DNA of 64,000 nt from Paenibacillus nasutitermitis (lineage in GTDB: Bacteria; Bacillota; Bacilli; Paenibacillales; Paenibacillaceae): positions 868,001 through 932,000 of the forward strand of contig NZ_BMHP01000002.1 of the NCBI RefSeq assembly GCF_014641075.1, in the 5' to 3' direction. This document shows, piece after piece, positions 8,926-17,871 of this stretch (position 1 is the first letter of the stretch; each line of letters starts with the position of its first letter). The translations under genes and the position numbers were made by a program. Under the pieces are notes generated by a model. That model was not told the DNA's origin, made no database searches, and was given only the letters and a program-made list of their open reading frames with translations.

Positions 8926-10094
8926 TAGTATCGCCCCACTTGCGCAAGGTAGTTGTCATAATTGGCGCGGATCTCTTCCATGGAGTCGCCTCCGAACTTC
9001 TCCAGGAACGCTTTGGCGACTTCCCAGGCGACGACATGCTCCATCACCACACTGGCTGCCGGCACGGCACAGCTGTCCGAACGTTCCACCTGGGCCGTGA
9101 ATGGCTCTTTCGTATCGATATCAACGCTCTGGAGCGGCTTGTAGAGCGTTGGGATAGGCTTCATAACGCCGCGGACCACAATCTGCTCGCCATTAGTCAT
9201 CCCGCCCTCGAAACCTCCCAGACGGTTCGATGCGCGGTGATAGCCCCTCTCCGGTGTATACAGGATTTCATCATGAACCTGTGATCCCTTCATAATGCCT
9301 GCTTCAAAGCCGATCCCGACCTCGCAGCCCTTGAAGGCATTAATCGAAACCACCGCCTGGGCAATTCGACCGTCAAGCTTGCGGTCATATTGCACATAGC
9401 TTCCGAGCCCAATGGGAACGCCTTCGACGATACACTCGACGATACCGCCAATTGAATCGCCCTCCAGCTTGATTTGATCGATATAGGCGGTCATCTTCGA
9501 TTCCGTTACCTTATCGACTACACGCACAGGCGACTCTTCAGTCAAAGCAATCAGCTCGTCGACCGGCAGATTGTTTGCAGGGGCTTCGACTTCCCCGATG
9601 CGTATCACTTGACCTGCGACCTTGATGCCGAATGCGGACAGAAACTGCCGCGCGACCGCACCAACGGCCACGCGAGCCGCAGTTTCCCTGGCGCTTGAGC
9701 GCTCCAGAACATTGCGCAGATCCTTCAGATTATACTTCAGTCCGCCGTTCAAGTCGGCGTGGCCAGGACGCGGACGATGAACTCTGCGTTTCTCCTCGTC
9801 TCCCCCTTCAATGGGTTCGATATTCATCACGCTCGTCCAATGTTTCCAATCCTTGTTCTCCACCACAAGCGCTACAGGTGCGCCGGTTGTCTTGCCATGG
9901 CGCACGCCGCCTACAATGTTAGCGGTATCTTTCTCGATCTGCATGCGGCGGCCGCGGCCATGGCCCTTCTGCCTGCGATGCAGCTGAAAGTTCAATTCTT
10001 CAAAATCCAATTGCAGGTTGCTCGGCAGCCCTTCAATAATCGCTGTCAGCTGCGGACCATGAGTTTCACCTGCTGTCAAATAACGTAAAGTCAT
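8925..10094 (-). CDS. aroC: Chorismate synthase
   Basis: FMN-dependent last step of the shikimate pathway, making chorismate, the branch point for Trp, Phe/Tyr and (through MqnA below) menaquinone. The 389-aa protein has the three family signatures: GESHGP-like GETHGPQLT at the N-terminus, [13 protein letters not shown] with the [15 protein letters not shown] segment, and [12 protein letters not shown] near the C-terminus. In B. subtilis the gene is called aroF. It leads the aromatic supra-operon behind a good promoter at 10178-10206. Confidence 0.97.
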   Translation of the reverse strand: MTLRYLTAGETHGPQLTAIIEGLPSNLQLDFEELNFQLHRRQKGHGRGRRMQIEKDTANIVGGVRHGKTTGAPVALVVENKDWKHWTSVMNIEPIEGGDEEKRRVHRPRPGHADLNGGLKYNLKDLRNVLERSSARETAARVAVGAVARQFLSAFGIKVAGQVIRIGEVEAPANNLPVDELIALTEESPVRVVDKVTESKMTAYIDQIKLEGDSIGGIVECIVEGVPIGLGSYVQYDRKLDGRIAQAVVSINAFKGCEVGIGFEAGIMKGSQVHDEILYTPERGYHRASNRLGGFEGGMTNGEQIVVRGVMKPIPTLYKPLQSVDIDTKEPFTAQVERSDSCAVPAASVVMEHVVAWEVAKAFLEKFGGDSMEEIRANYDNYLAQVGRY

Positions 10095-10177
10095 GTATAT
10101 GTTCCCCTTTCAAACCGAACATCGAGAGTCTTGCGACCATAAGTTCCTCTTTGGTTCAAGCCCAAATATCTTTGCTC

Positions 10178-10206
10178 ATTATAGTATAGCCTTGCCGGTT
10201 TGACAA
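10178..10206 (-). promoter_or_regulatory. Sigma-A type promoter of aroC-aroB-aroH
   Basis: TTGTCA (10201-10206) and TATAAT (10178-10183) lie on the minus strand with a 17-bp spacer, just after the terminator at 10234-10277 and about 85 bp before the aroC ATG. Confidence 0.82.
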
Positions 10207-10233
10207 GGAATTGCGGGGCTTTACTGGAAATGC

Positions 10234-10277
10234 AAAAAGCCGCCTGCCGCGCTTATGAACAGCGCGGCAAGCGGCTT
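10234..10277 (-). terminator. Rho-independent terminator after the 55-aa gene
   Basis: A long hairpin pairs AAGCCGC with GCGGCTT and an inner CCGCGC with GCGCGG, and is followed on the minus strand by TTTTT. It insulates the cheR side from the aroC promoter. Confidence 0.8.
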
Positions 10278-10290
10278 CTCTTGCCTTATC

Positions 10291-10458
10291 CTAGCTATTT
10301 ACGGATTTCTTGTCCTGCCTTGTATTCGGATCCGTTGACAAGTAAGGATCGCTCATCAATCCGGAGAATTGGGCGGTATCGATGCCCAGGATCTGCGCAC
10401 ACTCCTGAACATTAATAAACCCCCGCTTGTATGCTGCAATGACTTTCCGCTTGTCCAT
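10291..10458 (-). CDS. Unrecognised 55-aa protein
   Basis: A short reading frame starts at ATG 10458 with GGAGG 7 nt upstream (a second ATG, one codon earlier, is closer) and ends in TAG at 10291. The product begins MDKRKVIAAYKRGFINVQEC and continues AQILGIDTAQFSGLM. Charged N-terminal residues and a QECAQILGI segment suggest a small helical, possibly helix-turn-helix-like fold, but I do not recognise the family. A good ribosome-binding site, its own terminator and position in a clean gap between cheR and aroC support a real gene. Confidence 0.7.
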   Translation of the reverse strand: MDKRKVIAAYKRGFINVQECAQILGIDTAQFSGLMSDPYLSTDPNTRQDKKSVNS

Positions 10459-10523
10459 CATGAAACCTCCAACGCTGCTGTTTCTATAAGTTAGTATTGG
10501 AGAAGTTGGATAACGTTATACCT

Positions 10524-11309
10524 TTACAGCAGTCTGCGGCGGTAAAAGAATGTTTCTACTGTCTCAAAATCATACTGGGAAGGTGTGAAAATTTGCTCCG
10601 TGCTGCCGACAAACAACAGCCCGCCGGGACGAAGCGCCTGCGAAAATTTATGATAGAGCTGATGTTTGGCTTCTTCCGTAAAATAGATCATCACATTGCG
10701 GCATACAATCATATCGAACTGACGATCAAATGGATCGTTTAATAAGTTCTGCTGCTTGAAGGTGATCGCTTTCTTCAACCGGTCATTAACAACGTAATGA
10801 TCCGCATCCTGCTTGGTTAAATACTTCTGCAGATAGCTCTTTGGCACATCCCGGACTGATCTTTCATGGTAAAGGCCCGGAGCGGCCTTGTCCAAAACAA
10901 GCTGATCCAGATCGGTTGCCAGAATGGAGATGCGGTCAAGCGCGCCCAGCTCCGCCGCGATCATAGCGAGTGTATAAGGCTCTTCGCCGGTGGAGCAAGC
11001 CGCGCTCCATAGCTTGATGCGACCTCCGCCGCGCAGCATGTCCGGTATAAACCGTTTCTCTACAGCTTCCCATCGGCCCGGATTCCGCCAAAACTCGGAA
11101 ACGTTAATCGTCATGCGGTCAAGAAACTCATTCATCAGTTTTTTGTCGGTATCGATCGCTTTCCAGTATGCGGCAAACGTGTCAAAACCGTGTTTCTGCC
11201 GCAGCGTGGTCAGCCGCCGTTTCATTTGGGCCTCTTTGTATTGCGACAAATCGATCTCTGTCTTGTCTTTAATCTTCCTTGCAAATTGTATGAAATCCAT
11301 ATCTTCCAA
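10524..11309 (-). CDS. cheR: Chemotaxis protein methyltransferase
   Basis: Transfers methyl groups from S-adenosylmethionine to glutamates of chemoreceptors. The 261-aa protein has the N-terminal CheR helical domain (about residues 1-70, with AQMKRRL). The SAM-binding methyltransferase domain follows, with LWSAACSTGEEPYTLAM, ILATDLD, IVCRNVMIYF and GGLLFVGSTE. The start is uncertain: TTG at 11309 has GGGGG 8 nt upstream, while ATG at 11300 has GGAAG very close. The place between ndk and aroC matches B. subtilis. Confidence 0.95.
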   Translation of the reverse strand: MEDMDFIQFARKIKDKTEIDLSQYKEAQMKRRLTTLRQKHGFDTFAAYWKAIDTDKKLMNEFLDRMTINVSEFWRNPGRWEAVEKRFIPDMLRGGGRIKLWSAACSTGEEPYTLAMIAAELGALDRISILATDLDQLVLDKAAPGLYHERSVRDVPKSYLQKYLTKQDADHYVVNDRLKKAITFKQQNLLNDPFDRQFDMIVCRNVMIYFTEEAKHQLYHKFSQALRPGGLLFVGSTEQIFTPSQYDFETVETFFYRRRLL

Positions 11310-11346
11310 CCGTCATACCCCCGCTGCCCGCTGCTCTGCTGATAGG

Positions 11347-11793
11347 TTAAATCCAGTTCTGAATAATCTGTTCGTATTCCACAAGCTCGTGAGGCTCAAA
11401 GAAAATGCCAATTTCCCGCTCCGCGCTTTCAGGAGAATCCGATCCGTGAATAAGATTGAAATTCGTATGTACGGCGTAATCCGAACGAATGGTGCCTGGG
11501 GCCGCCGCGATGGAATCCGTCTTGCCGATAAGCGCACGCGTCAGCGCGATGACGTTATCCCCCTGCCACACCATGGCAAATACCGGGCTGGACGTAATAA
11601 AATCAACCAGCGGCGGGAAGAAAGGTTTGCCGATATGCTCCGCGTAATGGCGCTCGGCAAGCTCCGGTGAAATTCTCATAAATTTCGCCGCAACCAGCTT
11701 TAACCCCTTCCGCTCGAAGCGGGATACAATTTCACCGATTAATCCGCGCTGAACACCATCGGGCTTGACCATCAAAAATGTTTTTTCCATCAT
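11347..11793 (-). CDS. ndk: Nucleoside diphosphate kinase
   Basis: Exchanges gamma-phosphates between nucleoside di- and triphosphates through a phosphohistidine. The 148-aa protein has the typical length; it begins [16 protein letters not shown] and contains the active-site His in [16 protein letters not shown] (about residue 115). [10 protein letters not shown] precedes it. It is minus strand, between hepT and cheR as in B. subtilis. Confidence 0.97.
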   Translation of the reverse strand: MMEKTFLMVKPDGVQRGLIGEIVSRFERKGLKLVAAKFMRISPELAERHYAEHIGKPFFPPLVDFITSSPVFAMVWQGDNVIALTRALIGKTDSIAAAPGTIRSDYAVHTNFNLIHGSDSPESAEREIGIFFEPHELVEYEQIIQNWI

Positions 11794-11877
11794 AAACTCC
11801 TCCTCGCTAAAAATATTCGTGCATCATGTTACGCCCCCCGCTAACGAAGAAGGCCAGAGACTAGACTTCAGGCATCC

Positions 11878-12849
11878 TTAATAATTCCGTTTGGAAGCGA
11901 AATGGGTGATATCCGTCAAGTTCTTCTTGGCAGGAATATCCGGCAATTCGGCGAGCGCATGAATGGCTTTGGCGATATAACGGTTGGCCAGTCCTTCTGA
12001 TGTCCGGATGCCTGCGCTCTTACGTATAATGTTCAACGCTTTTCTCGTATCCCCTGCTCCATCCGACTGACGAATTTCAGCCAATTCGGAAAGCAGCTGT
12101 TCGCGGCCGGTTTCCCGCAGAGCAAGCAGAACAGGAAGTGTAATATTCCCTTGCCTGATATCGGAGCCGGGCGGCTTGCCGATCTGTTTCTCGGTCCCAA
12201 GCAAATCCAGTAAATCGTCCCTGATTTGAAAGGCCATGCCAAAATTGTAACCGAACCGGTACAATTTATTGGCTACCGACCACTCCGCCCCCGACGCAAT
12301 CGCCCCGAGCTGGCAGCTGACGGCAATCAGCAGCGCCGTTTTGCGGCGGATCCGCAGCAAATATTCCCGGACCGACTGACCGGTGTTGAAAAAGTCGCGG
12401 ATCTGCTCCATTTCACCGATGCACATTTGCACCATGGCTTTGGACAAAATTTGATGAATCAGCGGATTTTTGAGCTCCGTCACGGTAATAAGCGCTTTGG
12501 CAAAAATATAGTCGCCGGTATACATGGCGATCCGGTTGTCCCATTTACTTTTTACCGTCAGTTGTCCACGGCGCGTTTCGGCGTTGTCGATCACATCGTC
12601 ATGAACAAGCGACGACATATGAATCAACTCCAGCGACACTGCGATTTTCTCCAGCGTATCCAGCCGGTAATCGCCGAATTTACCGGAAAGCAGCACAAAA
12701 ATGGGACGAATGCGCTTGCCGCCGGCTTTCAACAGATGGGTGGATGTTTCGCTCAGAAGAGAATGATCTGATGTGACGCTCTGCGCGAGCTTGCCTTCGA
12801 GAACATCGAGATCGCTTTTCATTTTGGCATATAAATCAAGTAGTTTCAT
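11878..12849 (-). CDS. hepT: Heptaprenyl diphosphate synthase component II
   Basis: Catalytic subunit of the two-component trans-prenyltransferase that makes the C35 side chain of menaquinone-7. The 323-aa protein has the first aspartate-rich motif LVHDDVIDNAETRRG (Asp at about 84-88) and the second FQIRDDLLDLLG (about residue 210), plus the GGKRIRP substrate loop near 43. Its start overlaps the end of mqnA by 4 bp. The partner HepS is encoded first in the same operon. Confidence 0.94.
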   Translation of the reverse strand: MKLLDLYAKMKSDLDVLEGKLAQSVTSDHSLLSETSTHLLKAGGKRIRPIFVLLSGKFGDYRLDTLEKIAVSLELIHMSSLVHDDVIDNAETRRGQLTVKSKWDNRIAMYTGDYIFAKALITVTELKNPLIHQILSKAMVQMCIGEMEQIRDFFNTGQSVREYLLRIRRKTALLIAVSCQLGAIASGAEWSVANKLYRFGYNFGMAFQIRDDLLDLLGTEKQIGKPPGSDIRQGNITLPVLLALRETGREQLLSELAEIRQSDGAGDTRKALNIIRKSAGIRTSEGLANRYIAKAIHALAELPDIPAKKNLTDITHFASKRNY

Positions 12850-13706
12850 TCGTTCACCTGTAGGGCAGTATGGTCTACAAAAAACTCCATCCGGACATCC
12901 TGGTCAAGCAGGCCAAGTGATCGGGCATATTCAAAATAGAGCGATAAGCCTCTCTGCTCTTCCGTTCCGAAGTTATAGGTCAAGCCTTGAAAATATTGGC
13001 GCCAATAGGCTTCGGTTCCGCCCAGCTGCGCCATCGCTTTATGAACAAGCGGACCGGTATCTTTCAAGCTCCGGCTTTTGCTGGCCGTTAAAGCTTGCAG
13101 GACCTGCGACACCGCCTGCGGATCGGCCGCCGCCACTTCCTTGCGGACCGCAAACAAAGCAAAGGTCATCCCGCAGCCGGTCCAGTTGCGCCACAGCTCG
13201 CCAAGGTCGATAACCGTAAATCCTTCGCTTCTCCAGGAAGCGGTAATTGCCGTGTCCCCAATCAGCAGAGCCGCATCCGCGCTCCCGAGCATTTGATCCA
13301 GCGACGGTTCCATCGTGATAAATGCAGGCGATGCCTGATAATACATCGACATCAGGATTTTCAGCAAATTGATCGAGGTGGCCGATGTAGAGGTCATCGC
13401 GATCGTACCGCCCAACACCTTCTCCATCGGTTCCTTCGTGATGAGCAAAATGGAATTGACGCGCCCTTTGGCGCTCACGGACAAATCCGGCAGCAGCAGA
13501 AAATGATCCGCATACTGCGCGTAAGCATAAGATGACATCGAGGTGATATCGATCTCCCCCCGCTGCATCGCGGCATTCAGCGCCGAGGGCACCCTTCTGT
13601 CAATAACGAATCGATCCGCCGGCAGCAGATCCTCCGCATAATGAAATATTGGCCAGACGTTCGTATAGTCAATGCGTCCGATGGTGATCGGGCGATTTAG
13701 GCCCAT
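12846..13706 (-). CDS. mqnA: Chorismate dehydratase of the futalosine menaquinone pathway
   Basis: MqnA dehydrates chorismate to 3-enolpyruvylbenzoate, the first committed step of the futalosine route to menaquinone. The protein has the family N-terminus ITIGRIDYTNVWPIF and a periplasmic-binding-like fold, with GEIDITSMSSYAYAQ, LLPDLSVSAKG and LLIGDTA. I chose the ATG at 13706 (286 aa), which has GGGGAG 9 nt upstream; the open frame extends to 13745 but that part lies well inside ubiX. Its presence in the hepS-hepT operon shows that chorismate made at 8.9-10 kb feeds quinone synthesis. Confidence 0.9.
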   Translation of the reverse strand: MGLNRPITIGRIDYTNVWPIFHYAEDLLPADRFVIDRRVPSALNAAMQRGEIDITSMSSYAYAQYADHFLLLPDLSVSAKGRVNSILLITKEPMEKVLGGTIAMTSTSATSINLLKILMSMYYQASPAFITMEPSLDQMLGSADAALLIGDTAITASWRSEGFTVIDLGELWRNWTGCGMTFALFAVRKEVAAADPQAVSQVLQALTASKSRSLKDTGPLVHKAMAQLGGTEAYWRQYFQGLTYNFGTEEQRGLSLYFEYARSLGLLDQDVRMEFFVDHTALQVNE

Positions 13707-14331
13707 GCTGCTCATCTCCCCATCTTCTGTACAAATTATGTTCAACCGGCAGCTGATCCAATACTTTTCCCACCAGGAAATCCACCATATCAGCTACCGT
13801 TTGCGGTCCATTATAAAAGGCCGGCATGGCTGGTATGAGTTTCACCCCGAGCCTTGCCAAAGTCAGCATGTTTTCCAGATGAATCGCATGCAGTGGCGTC
13901 TCGCGGGGAACAAGCAGCAGCTTCCGCCCTTCCTTCAGCATCACATCCGCAGAGCGGGTCATTAAATTATTGGAACTCCCGTGCGCGATAGAAGCAAGCG
14001 TCCCCATCGAACAGGGCATGATGATCATTCCCTCAACCCGGTAAGAACCGCTGGCGATAACAGCACCAATGTCGGCGTTCGGGTGAAAAATGAGCTGCTT
14101 GGCATCAAGCAGCGCCTTGAATTTCGCTTCAAGCGCCGCCGGTCTGCGGGAAGTTTCCCATCCCAGCTCCTCTTTGAGAACACGCCAGCCCGCCTCCGTT
14201 ATGACCAGGTGCACGTCCAGCCCGGCGGCGGCAAGAGCTTCAATCAGACGGATGCCATATACCGAGCCGCTGGCCCCCGTAATGCCGACGATCCACCGTT
14301 TGCGCACCTCCGGGGTGCGGACTTTTACCAT
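13669..14331 (-). CDS. UbiX-type flavin prenyltransferase
   Basis: Makes prenylated FMN, the cofactor of UbiD-type decarboxylases. The 220-aa protein has the family motifs GITGASGSVYGIRLIEAL (FMN-binding, about residues 17-34), VIASGSYRVEGMIIMPCSMGT and LLLVPRETPLHAIHLENM. In futalosine-pathway genomes a UbiX-like and a UbiD-like protein remove the carboxyl group late in menaquinone synthesis. No ubiD is visible in this window. It overlaps the ubiA-like gene by 7 bp and mqnA downstream. Confidence 0.92.
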   Translation of the reverse strand: MVKVRTPEVRKRWIVGITGASGSVYGIRLIEALAAAGLDVHLVITEAGWRVLKEELGWETSRRPAALEAKFKALLDAKQLIFHPNADIGAVIASGSYRVEGMIIMPCSMGTLASIAHGSSNNLMTRSADVMLKEGRKLLLVPRETPLHAIHLENMLTLARLGVKLIPAMPAFYNGPQTVADMVDFLVGKVLDQLPVEHNLYRRWGDEQHGPKSPDHHRTH

Positions 14332-15200
14332 TGGTGCAGCACCATCAGGTCAATGAACGTAAAGCCGAACAGCGTAATGCTGAGCGCTCCGTTCATCGTA
14401 AAAAAAGCGGTCTGTACGCGGCTCATATCCGTAGGTTTCACAATCAAATGCTCATAAAATAGAATACCAAGGGCAATCACGACGCCGAGCAGGTAGCCCC
14501 AGCTCAAATCAGTCATCCAGAATAAAGCCAGGAAGCAGGCGGCTGTAATCAGATGGAATATCCGCGCCAGCACAAGAGCGCCGGCAAGTCCAAAGCGGGC
14601 GGGTATGGAATGGACGCCCTCCTTGCGGTCGAAATCAAAATCCTGGCACGCATAAATCACGTCAAAACCGGCAAGCCAGAATACGACTGCAGTGAAGAGG
14701 ACCCAAGCCGGCCAGGCGAACTCACCGGTTACGGCTACCCAGGCGCCCAGCGGCGCAAGGCCGATCGTTAGTCCCAGAACAAGATGGCAAAGCCAGGTGA
14801 ACCGTTTCGTATACGAATAAAGAACGAGCATCAGAACGGCAATAGGCATCAGCTTGATGCACAAGGGATTAAGCTTTGCTGCGGCATAAAACAGCACAAT
14901 GAAGGAAATCGCGATAAAGAGCATCACTTCACCGGTTTTGAGCAAACCCGCAGGAATGGCCCGTTTCTCTGTGCGCGGATTTTTCTTGTCGATCACCCGG
15001 TCGATCACCCGGTTAAGTCCCATAGCAGCGCTTCTTGCGCCGACCATAGCCAGCAGAACCCAGCCGATCTCGCTCCATTCCGGCAATCTGTTTTCCATAA
15101 ATACCGCACCAAGCAAGGCGCCGATAAAAGCAAACGGCAGGGCGAATATCGTATGCTCCACCTTAATCATTTCGAGAAAAATACCAAATTTGCGAATCAT
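14325..15200 (-). CDS. UbiA-family prenyltransferase (futalosine-type menaquinone side-chain attachment)
   Basis: Integral membrane aromatic prenyltransferase that probably attaches the heptaprenyl chain made by HepS/HepT to a naphthoate precursor (MqnP-like). The 291-aa protein has about eight hydrophobic segments. The first Asp-rich motif is NRVIDRVIDKKNPRTEKR (about residues 62-80) and the second GFDVIYACQDFDFDRKEG (about 172-190). This is 4-hydroxybenzoate-polyprenyltransferase-like rather than MenA-like. It overlaps menG by 4 bp. The exact aromatic substrate is inferred from the mqnA neighbour. Confidence 0.88.
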   Translation of the reverse strand: MIRKFGIFLEMIKVEHTIFALPFAFIGALLGAVFMENRLPEWSEIGWVLLAMVGARSAAMGLNRVIDRVIDKKNPRTEKRAIPAGLLKTGEVMLFIAISFIVLFYAAAKLNPLCIKLMPIAVLMLVLYSYTKRFTWLCHLVLGLTIGLAPLGAWVAVTGEFAWPAWVLFTAVVFWLAGFDVIYACQDFDFDRKEGVHSIPARFGLAGALVLARIFHLITAACFLALFWMTDLSWGYLLGVVIALGILFYEHLIVKPTDMSRVQTAFFTMNGALSITLFGFTFIDLMVLHQW

Positions 15201-15916
15201 GCTTCCTCTGTTCCCTTCGTTCCGATATGCAGCGCGGCAATACCGCCGGTCAGCGGGAACGCGCGAACGTCTCGGAGACCAATCTCACGGTATACAGCCG
15301 CCAGCTGGTTTTGGTCCGGGAACGCCTTCAGCGACTCCGGCAGCCATTTGTATTGCTCATAACGTTTGGCGACAAGCTTGCCCAGATTCGGCAATATGCG
15401 CTCGAAATAAAAATAATAGATCGATTTGAACGGCTGCCAGGTGGGCTTGGACAGCTCCAGACAGACAACTTGTCCGCCAGGCTTGACGACGCGCTGCATT
15501 TCTTTGAGCACCTGTACAAGATCCGGAACATTGCGCAGCCCGAAGCCAATGGTCGCATAATCGAACCGGTTGTTCTCGAAAGGCAGCTCCATCGCATTCC
15601 CCTGTATAAGCGAGATCTGGTTGTTCAGGTTCTCTTTATCAACCTTCTGCTGACCGAAATCCAGCATGTTGCGGCTGAAATCCAGGCCTACCATCTTGCC
15701 AGTCCCGCTTGCTCGGGCGAGCGATATCGTCCAGTCGCAGGTGCCGCAGCATAAATCGATTGCCGTCTCGCCTGGCTGCATATTCATTTTGCGCATCGTA
15801 AAGGCTCGCCAGGCTTTATGTCTGCGGAAGCTGAGCAAATCGTTCATCAAATCATATTTGGGAGCGATGTTCTCGAACACATCGTGTACATACGTTTCTT
15901 TGGATTTGGATTGCAT
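15197..15916 (-). CDS. menG: Demethylmenaquinone methyltransferase
   Basis: SAM-dependent C-methylation that completes menaquinone. The protein begins MQSKSKETYVHDVFENIAPK and contains the UbiE/MenG signatures YDLMNDLLSFRRHKAWR, TAIDLCCGTCDWTISLA, GLDFSRNML and TIGFGLRNVPD. The ATG at 15916 (239 aa) has AAGGTGAT at good spacing; a GTG four codons earlier is part of that site. In B. subtilis this gene (menH/gerCB) likewise sits between hepS and hepT. Confidence 0.95.
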   Translation of the reverse strand: MQSKSKETYVHDVFENIAPKYDLMNDLLSFRRHKAWRAFTMRKMNMQPGETAIDLCCGTCDWTISLARASGTGKMVGLDFSRNMLDFGQQKVDKENLNNQISLIQGNAMELPFENNRFDYATIGFGLRNVPDLVQVLKEMQRVVKPGGQVVCLELSKPTWQPFKSIYYFYFERILPNLGKLVAKRYEQYKWLPESLKAFPDQNQLAAVYREIGLRDVRAFPLTGGIAALHIGTKGTEEA

Positions 15917-15924
15917 TTCTATGA

Positions 15925-16794
15925 TCACCTTCTCTCGCCATGAACGGATACCGCAGCAATGAGCGGCCGCTGGAATGATTCGCCGATCTGTATCAGCTCG
16001 CGCATGAGCTTCTCGGGATCAAGCTTGGATGAATAGGACAGGACATGGGATATGGATTGCTTTAATTTGCCGGCGAGCATACTGCGGATATCGTATTTGG
16101 CGAGAAGAGCGGACGCGAAAGGCAAATCCCCGGACTTCTCGACAAGCTTGCGCTTCTCTTCCTCGTTGCCTTCTTCCAGGACATGCCAATAACCCCAGCT
16201 TCCGCCGAAACGCTCCGGCTTCTCGCTGCGGGCAAGCTCTTCCACAAGCACCTCGCACCGGCCAAAGCCCTGCAATAGCTCCCGCCAATCTGTAATTGCC
16301 TCATCATCCAGCATATCGGTGAAGACCCGGAACAATTCCGTCTTCAGTCCAATGGACTGGTCCAGATAATCCTCAGCAGTCACCCGAAGCTGCTTCATCT
16401 TCACGTACAAATTCATTTTAAGCTTGTTGACTTCGCAAACGCCTTCGCTGATCCGCTTGACCATATCCACCTGCCCGGCCTGTGCGAGCAAATGATAAAA
16501 CCGGCTGCTGAAGTAATCCCCGGCAAGCACCTTCAACTGGCGTGAGCGCATTTCGCGTTCAGGTACATGGCCGGAATCGGAATCAATCAAATCATGCGTA
16601 TCCATGCCGAGCTGTACAAGCGAAACAACCAACGAATATAGCTCACTATGTTGAAAAGGCGCCTTCTGATTGGTCAAAAAAGCGAAAAGCAGCCGAATCC
16701 GCGAATCGGGAAACTCCGGCAGCTCCGTATACGTCTGAATCATCTCATGATCCGCGTATTTTTTGGCTAGTTCGGGTATTCTGTAAGATTTCAT
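15925..16794 (-). CDS. hepS: Heptaprenyl diphosphate synthase component I
   Basis: Small regulatory subunit that joins HepT to form active heptaprenyl diphosphate synthase. The 289-aa protein resembles HepS/GerCA: helical, no aspartate-rich catalytic motif, with LVQLGMDTHDLIDS, RQLKVLAGDYFSSRFYHLLA and KMNLYVKMKQL. It heads the quinone operon hepS-menG-ubiA-ubiX-mqnA-hepT, in which most genes overlap. Confidence 0.88.
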   Translation of the reverse strand: MKSYRIPELAKKYADHEMIQTYTELPEFPDSRIRLLFAFLTNQKAPFQHSELYSLVVSLVQLGMDTHDLIDSDSGHVPEREMRSRQLKVLAGDYFSSRFYHLLAQAGQVDMVKRISEGVCEVNKLKMNLYVKMKQLRVTAEDYLDQSIGLKTELFRVFTDMLDDEAITDWRELLQGFGRCEVLVEELARSEKPERFGGSWGYWHVLEEGNEEEKRKLVEKSGDLPFASALLAKYDIRSMLAGKLKQSISHVLSYSSKLDPEKLMRELIQIGESFQRPLIAAVSVHGERR

Positions 16795-16925
16795 AAGGTC
16801 AAGCCTCCGGACAGATCAGCGATTACCGTGCTGTTCTATAATCTAAATAATTATAGCATTATGTCAAGTTTTTCGCTACAAGTCCGCCTTGACGAAAGTA
16901 GGCGCTTTGACTGCGGTGACAACAC

Positions 16926-17486
16926 TCAGGCAGCCGGGCCCAAACGATTGAATCCTTCCTGGGAAACAGATAAGCGAAGCCTCTGCCTCCACTCCGCACT
17001 TGACAGCAGATCCGTCTCCGCCAAATCCGTCAGACCGGAAGCCAGCCATTCATCGTTCTTCCTGACATCCACAGCCGCCAGAATTGTCGCCGGTGAGGCG
17101 GCTGTGACGCCTCCAGACAACTTCGGCTCCACAAAACGCACCAACACGCGGTTCACATTATCCGTCCGCACAAAAGCCAGCTCAAGCAGTCTCTGGAGGT
17201 CGGCAGCCCATACGCGATTGGCGCCGCCCTTGTCATCAACTGCCAGATCAACGGAAAGGACTGCCTGATTCCAGGCTGCTTTTTTGATCGCCAGCGAAAG
17301 CTGAAGACCGATCATCGAGTCGACCAGATTATCGCTCGACAAACGCTTTATAGGTGTCACACGGAATACTGCGATGTCTCCTCTTTGCTGTGACCCGTTT
17401 GGCCGCATGGTTGGAATCGCGGTTAACAGAACCGTTACTGCCAAGGTTATTGAAGATGCAAGGATCAGCCTTTTCCACAGGGACAT
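16926..17486 (-). CDS. Unrecognised membrane-anchored protein
   Basis: A 186-aa protein with Lys/Arg residues followed by one hydrophobic segment (about residues 8-24, ILASSITLAVTVLL), so it is probably anchored with the rest outside the cell. The soluble part has a DLAVDDKGG stretch and regular alternating strands. It lacks a lipobox Cys and any motif I recognise. It lies between mtrB and hepS, a place with no counterpart in the B. subtilis order. The mtrB terminator precedes it, so it probably has its own promoter or is expressed with hepS. Confidence 0.75.
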   Translation of the reverse strand: MSLWKRLILASSITLAVTVLLTAIPTMRPNGSQQRGDIAVFRVTPIKRLSSDNLVDSMIGLQLSLAIKKAAWNQAVLSVDLAVDDKGGANRVWAADLQRLLELAFVRTDNVNRVLVRFVEPKLSGGVTAASPATILAAVDVRKNDEWLASGLTDLAETDLLSSAEWRQRLRLSVSQEGFNRLGPAA

Positions 17487-17537
17487 GCCAAGATCGCCTC
17501 CGCAAATGAAATGGTCGCACTCCTTACAGTGTACAAA

Positions 17538-17565
17538 CTAAAAAAGCAGGCTATGCCTGCTTTTA
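17538..17565 (-). terminator. Rho-independent terminator after mtrB
   Basis: AAGCAGGC and GCCTGCTT pair around a 3-nt loop (17544-17562), followed on the minus strand by a run of T, directly after the mtrB stop codon. Confidence 0.85.
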
Positions 17566-17568
17566 GAA

Positions 17569-17790
17569 TTAGTCTTCGGTATCGACGGTTCCATACTTTG
17601 TCAAAACGGTCGCTTTGCCACGGATTTTGATAGCGGATGTATGATCCGTGAACTGGCAAATGAGCACTTCGCCTTTGTCCAGCTTCTCGGTGTGGTGAAA
17701 CTTCGTATCCTGTCCGCGTGTGAGTCCGATTACTTGCACGCCTTGGGCTTTCGCTTTTACGACGATATATTCCCCATGCAAATCATTCAT
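17569..17790 (-). CDS. mtrB: Transcription attenuation protein MtrB (TRAP)
   Basis: TRAP forms an 11-subunit ring that, when loaded with tryptophan, binds GAG/UAG triplets in leader RNA and forces termination. The 73-aa product begins [20 protein letters not shown] and continues [16 protein letters not shown] with the RNA-contact region [13 protein letters not shown], close to the 75-aa B. subtilis protein. The ATG at 17790 has GGAGG 8 nt upstream; a TTG six codons earlier overlaps that site. The predicted target is the trp leader at 7277-7344. The mtrA (folE) gene that precedes mtrB in B. subtilis is absent here. Confidence 0.96.
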   Translation of the reverse strand: MNDLHGEYIVVKAKAQGVQVIGLTRGQDTKFHHTEKLDKGEVLICQFTDHTSAIKIRGKATVLTKYGTVDTED

Positions 17791-17871
17791 AGAACCGTCC
17801 TCCTTCAATTTAAAAAACCGCCTCCTGAACGAACAAGCTCAAGGGCAGCAGTTTATGGTTTGTTATATAAA

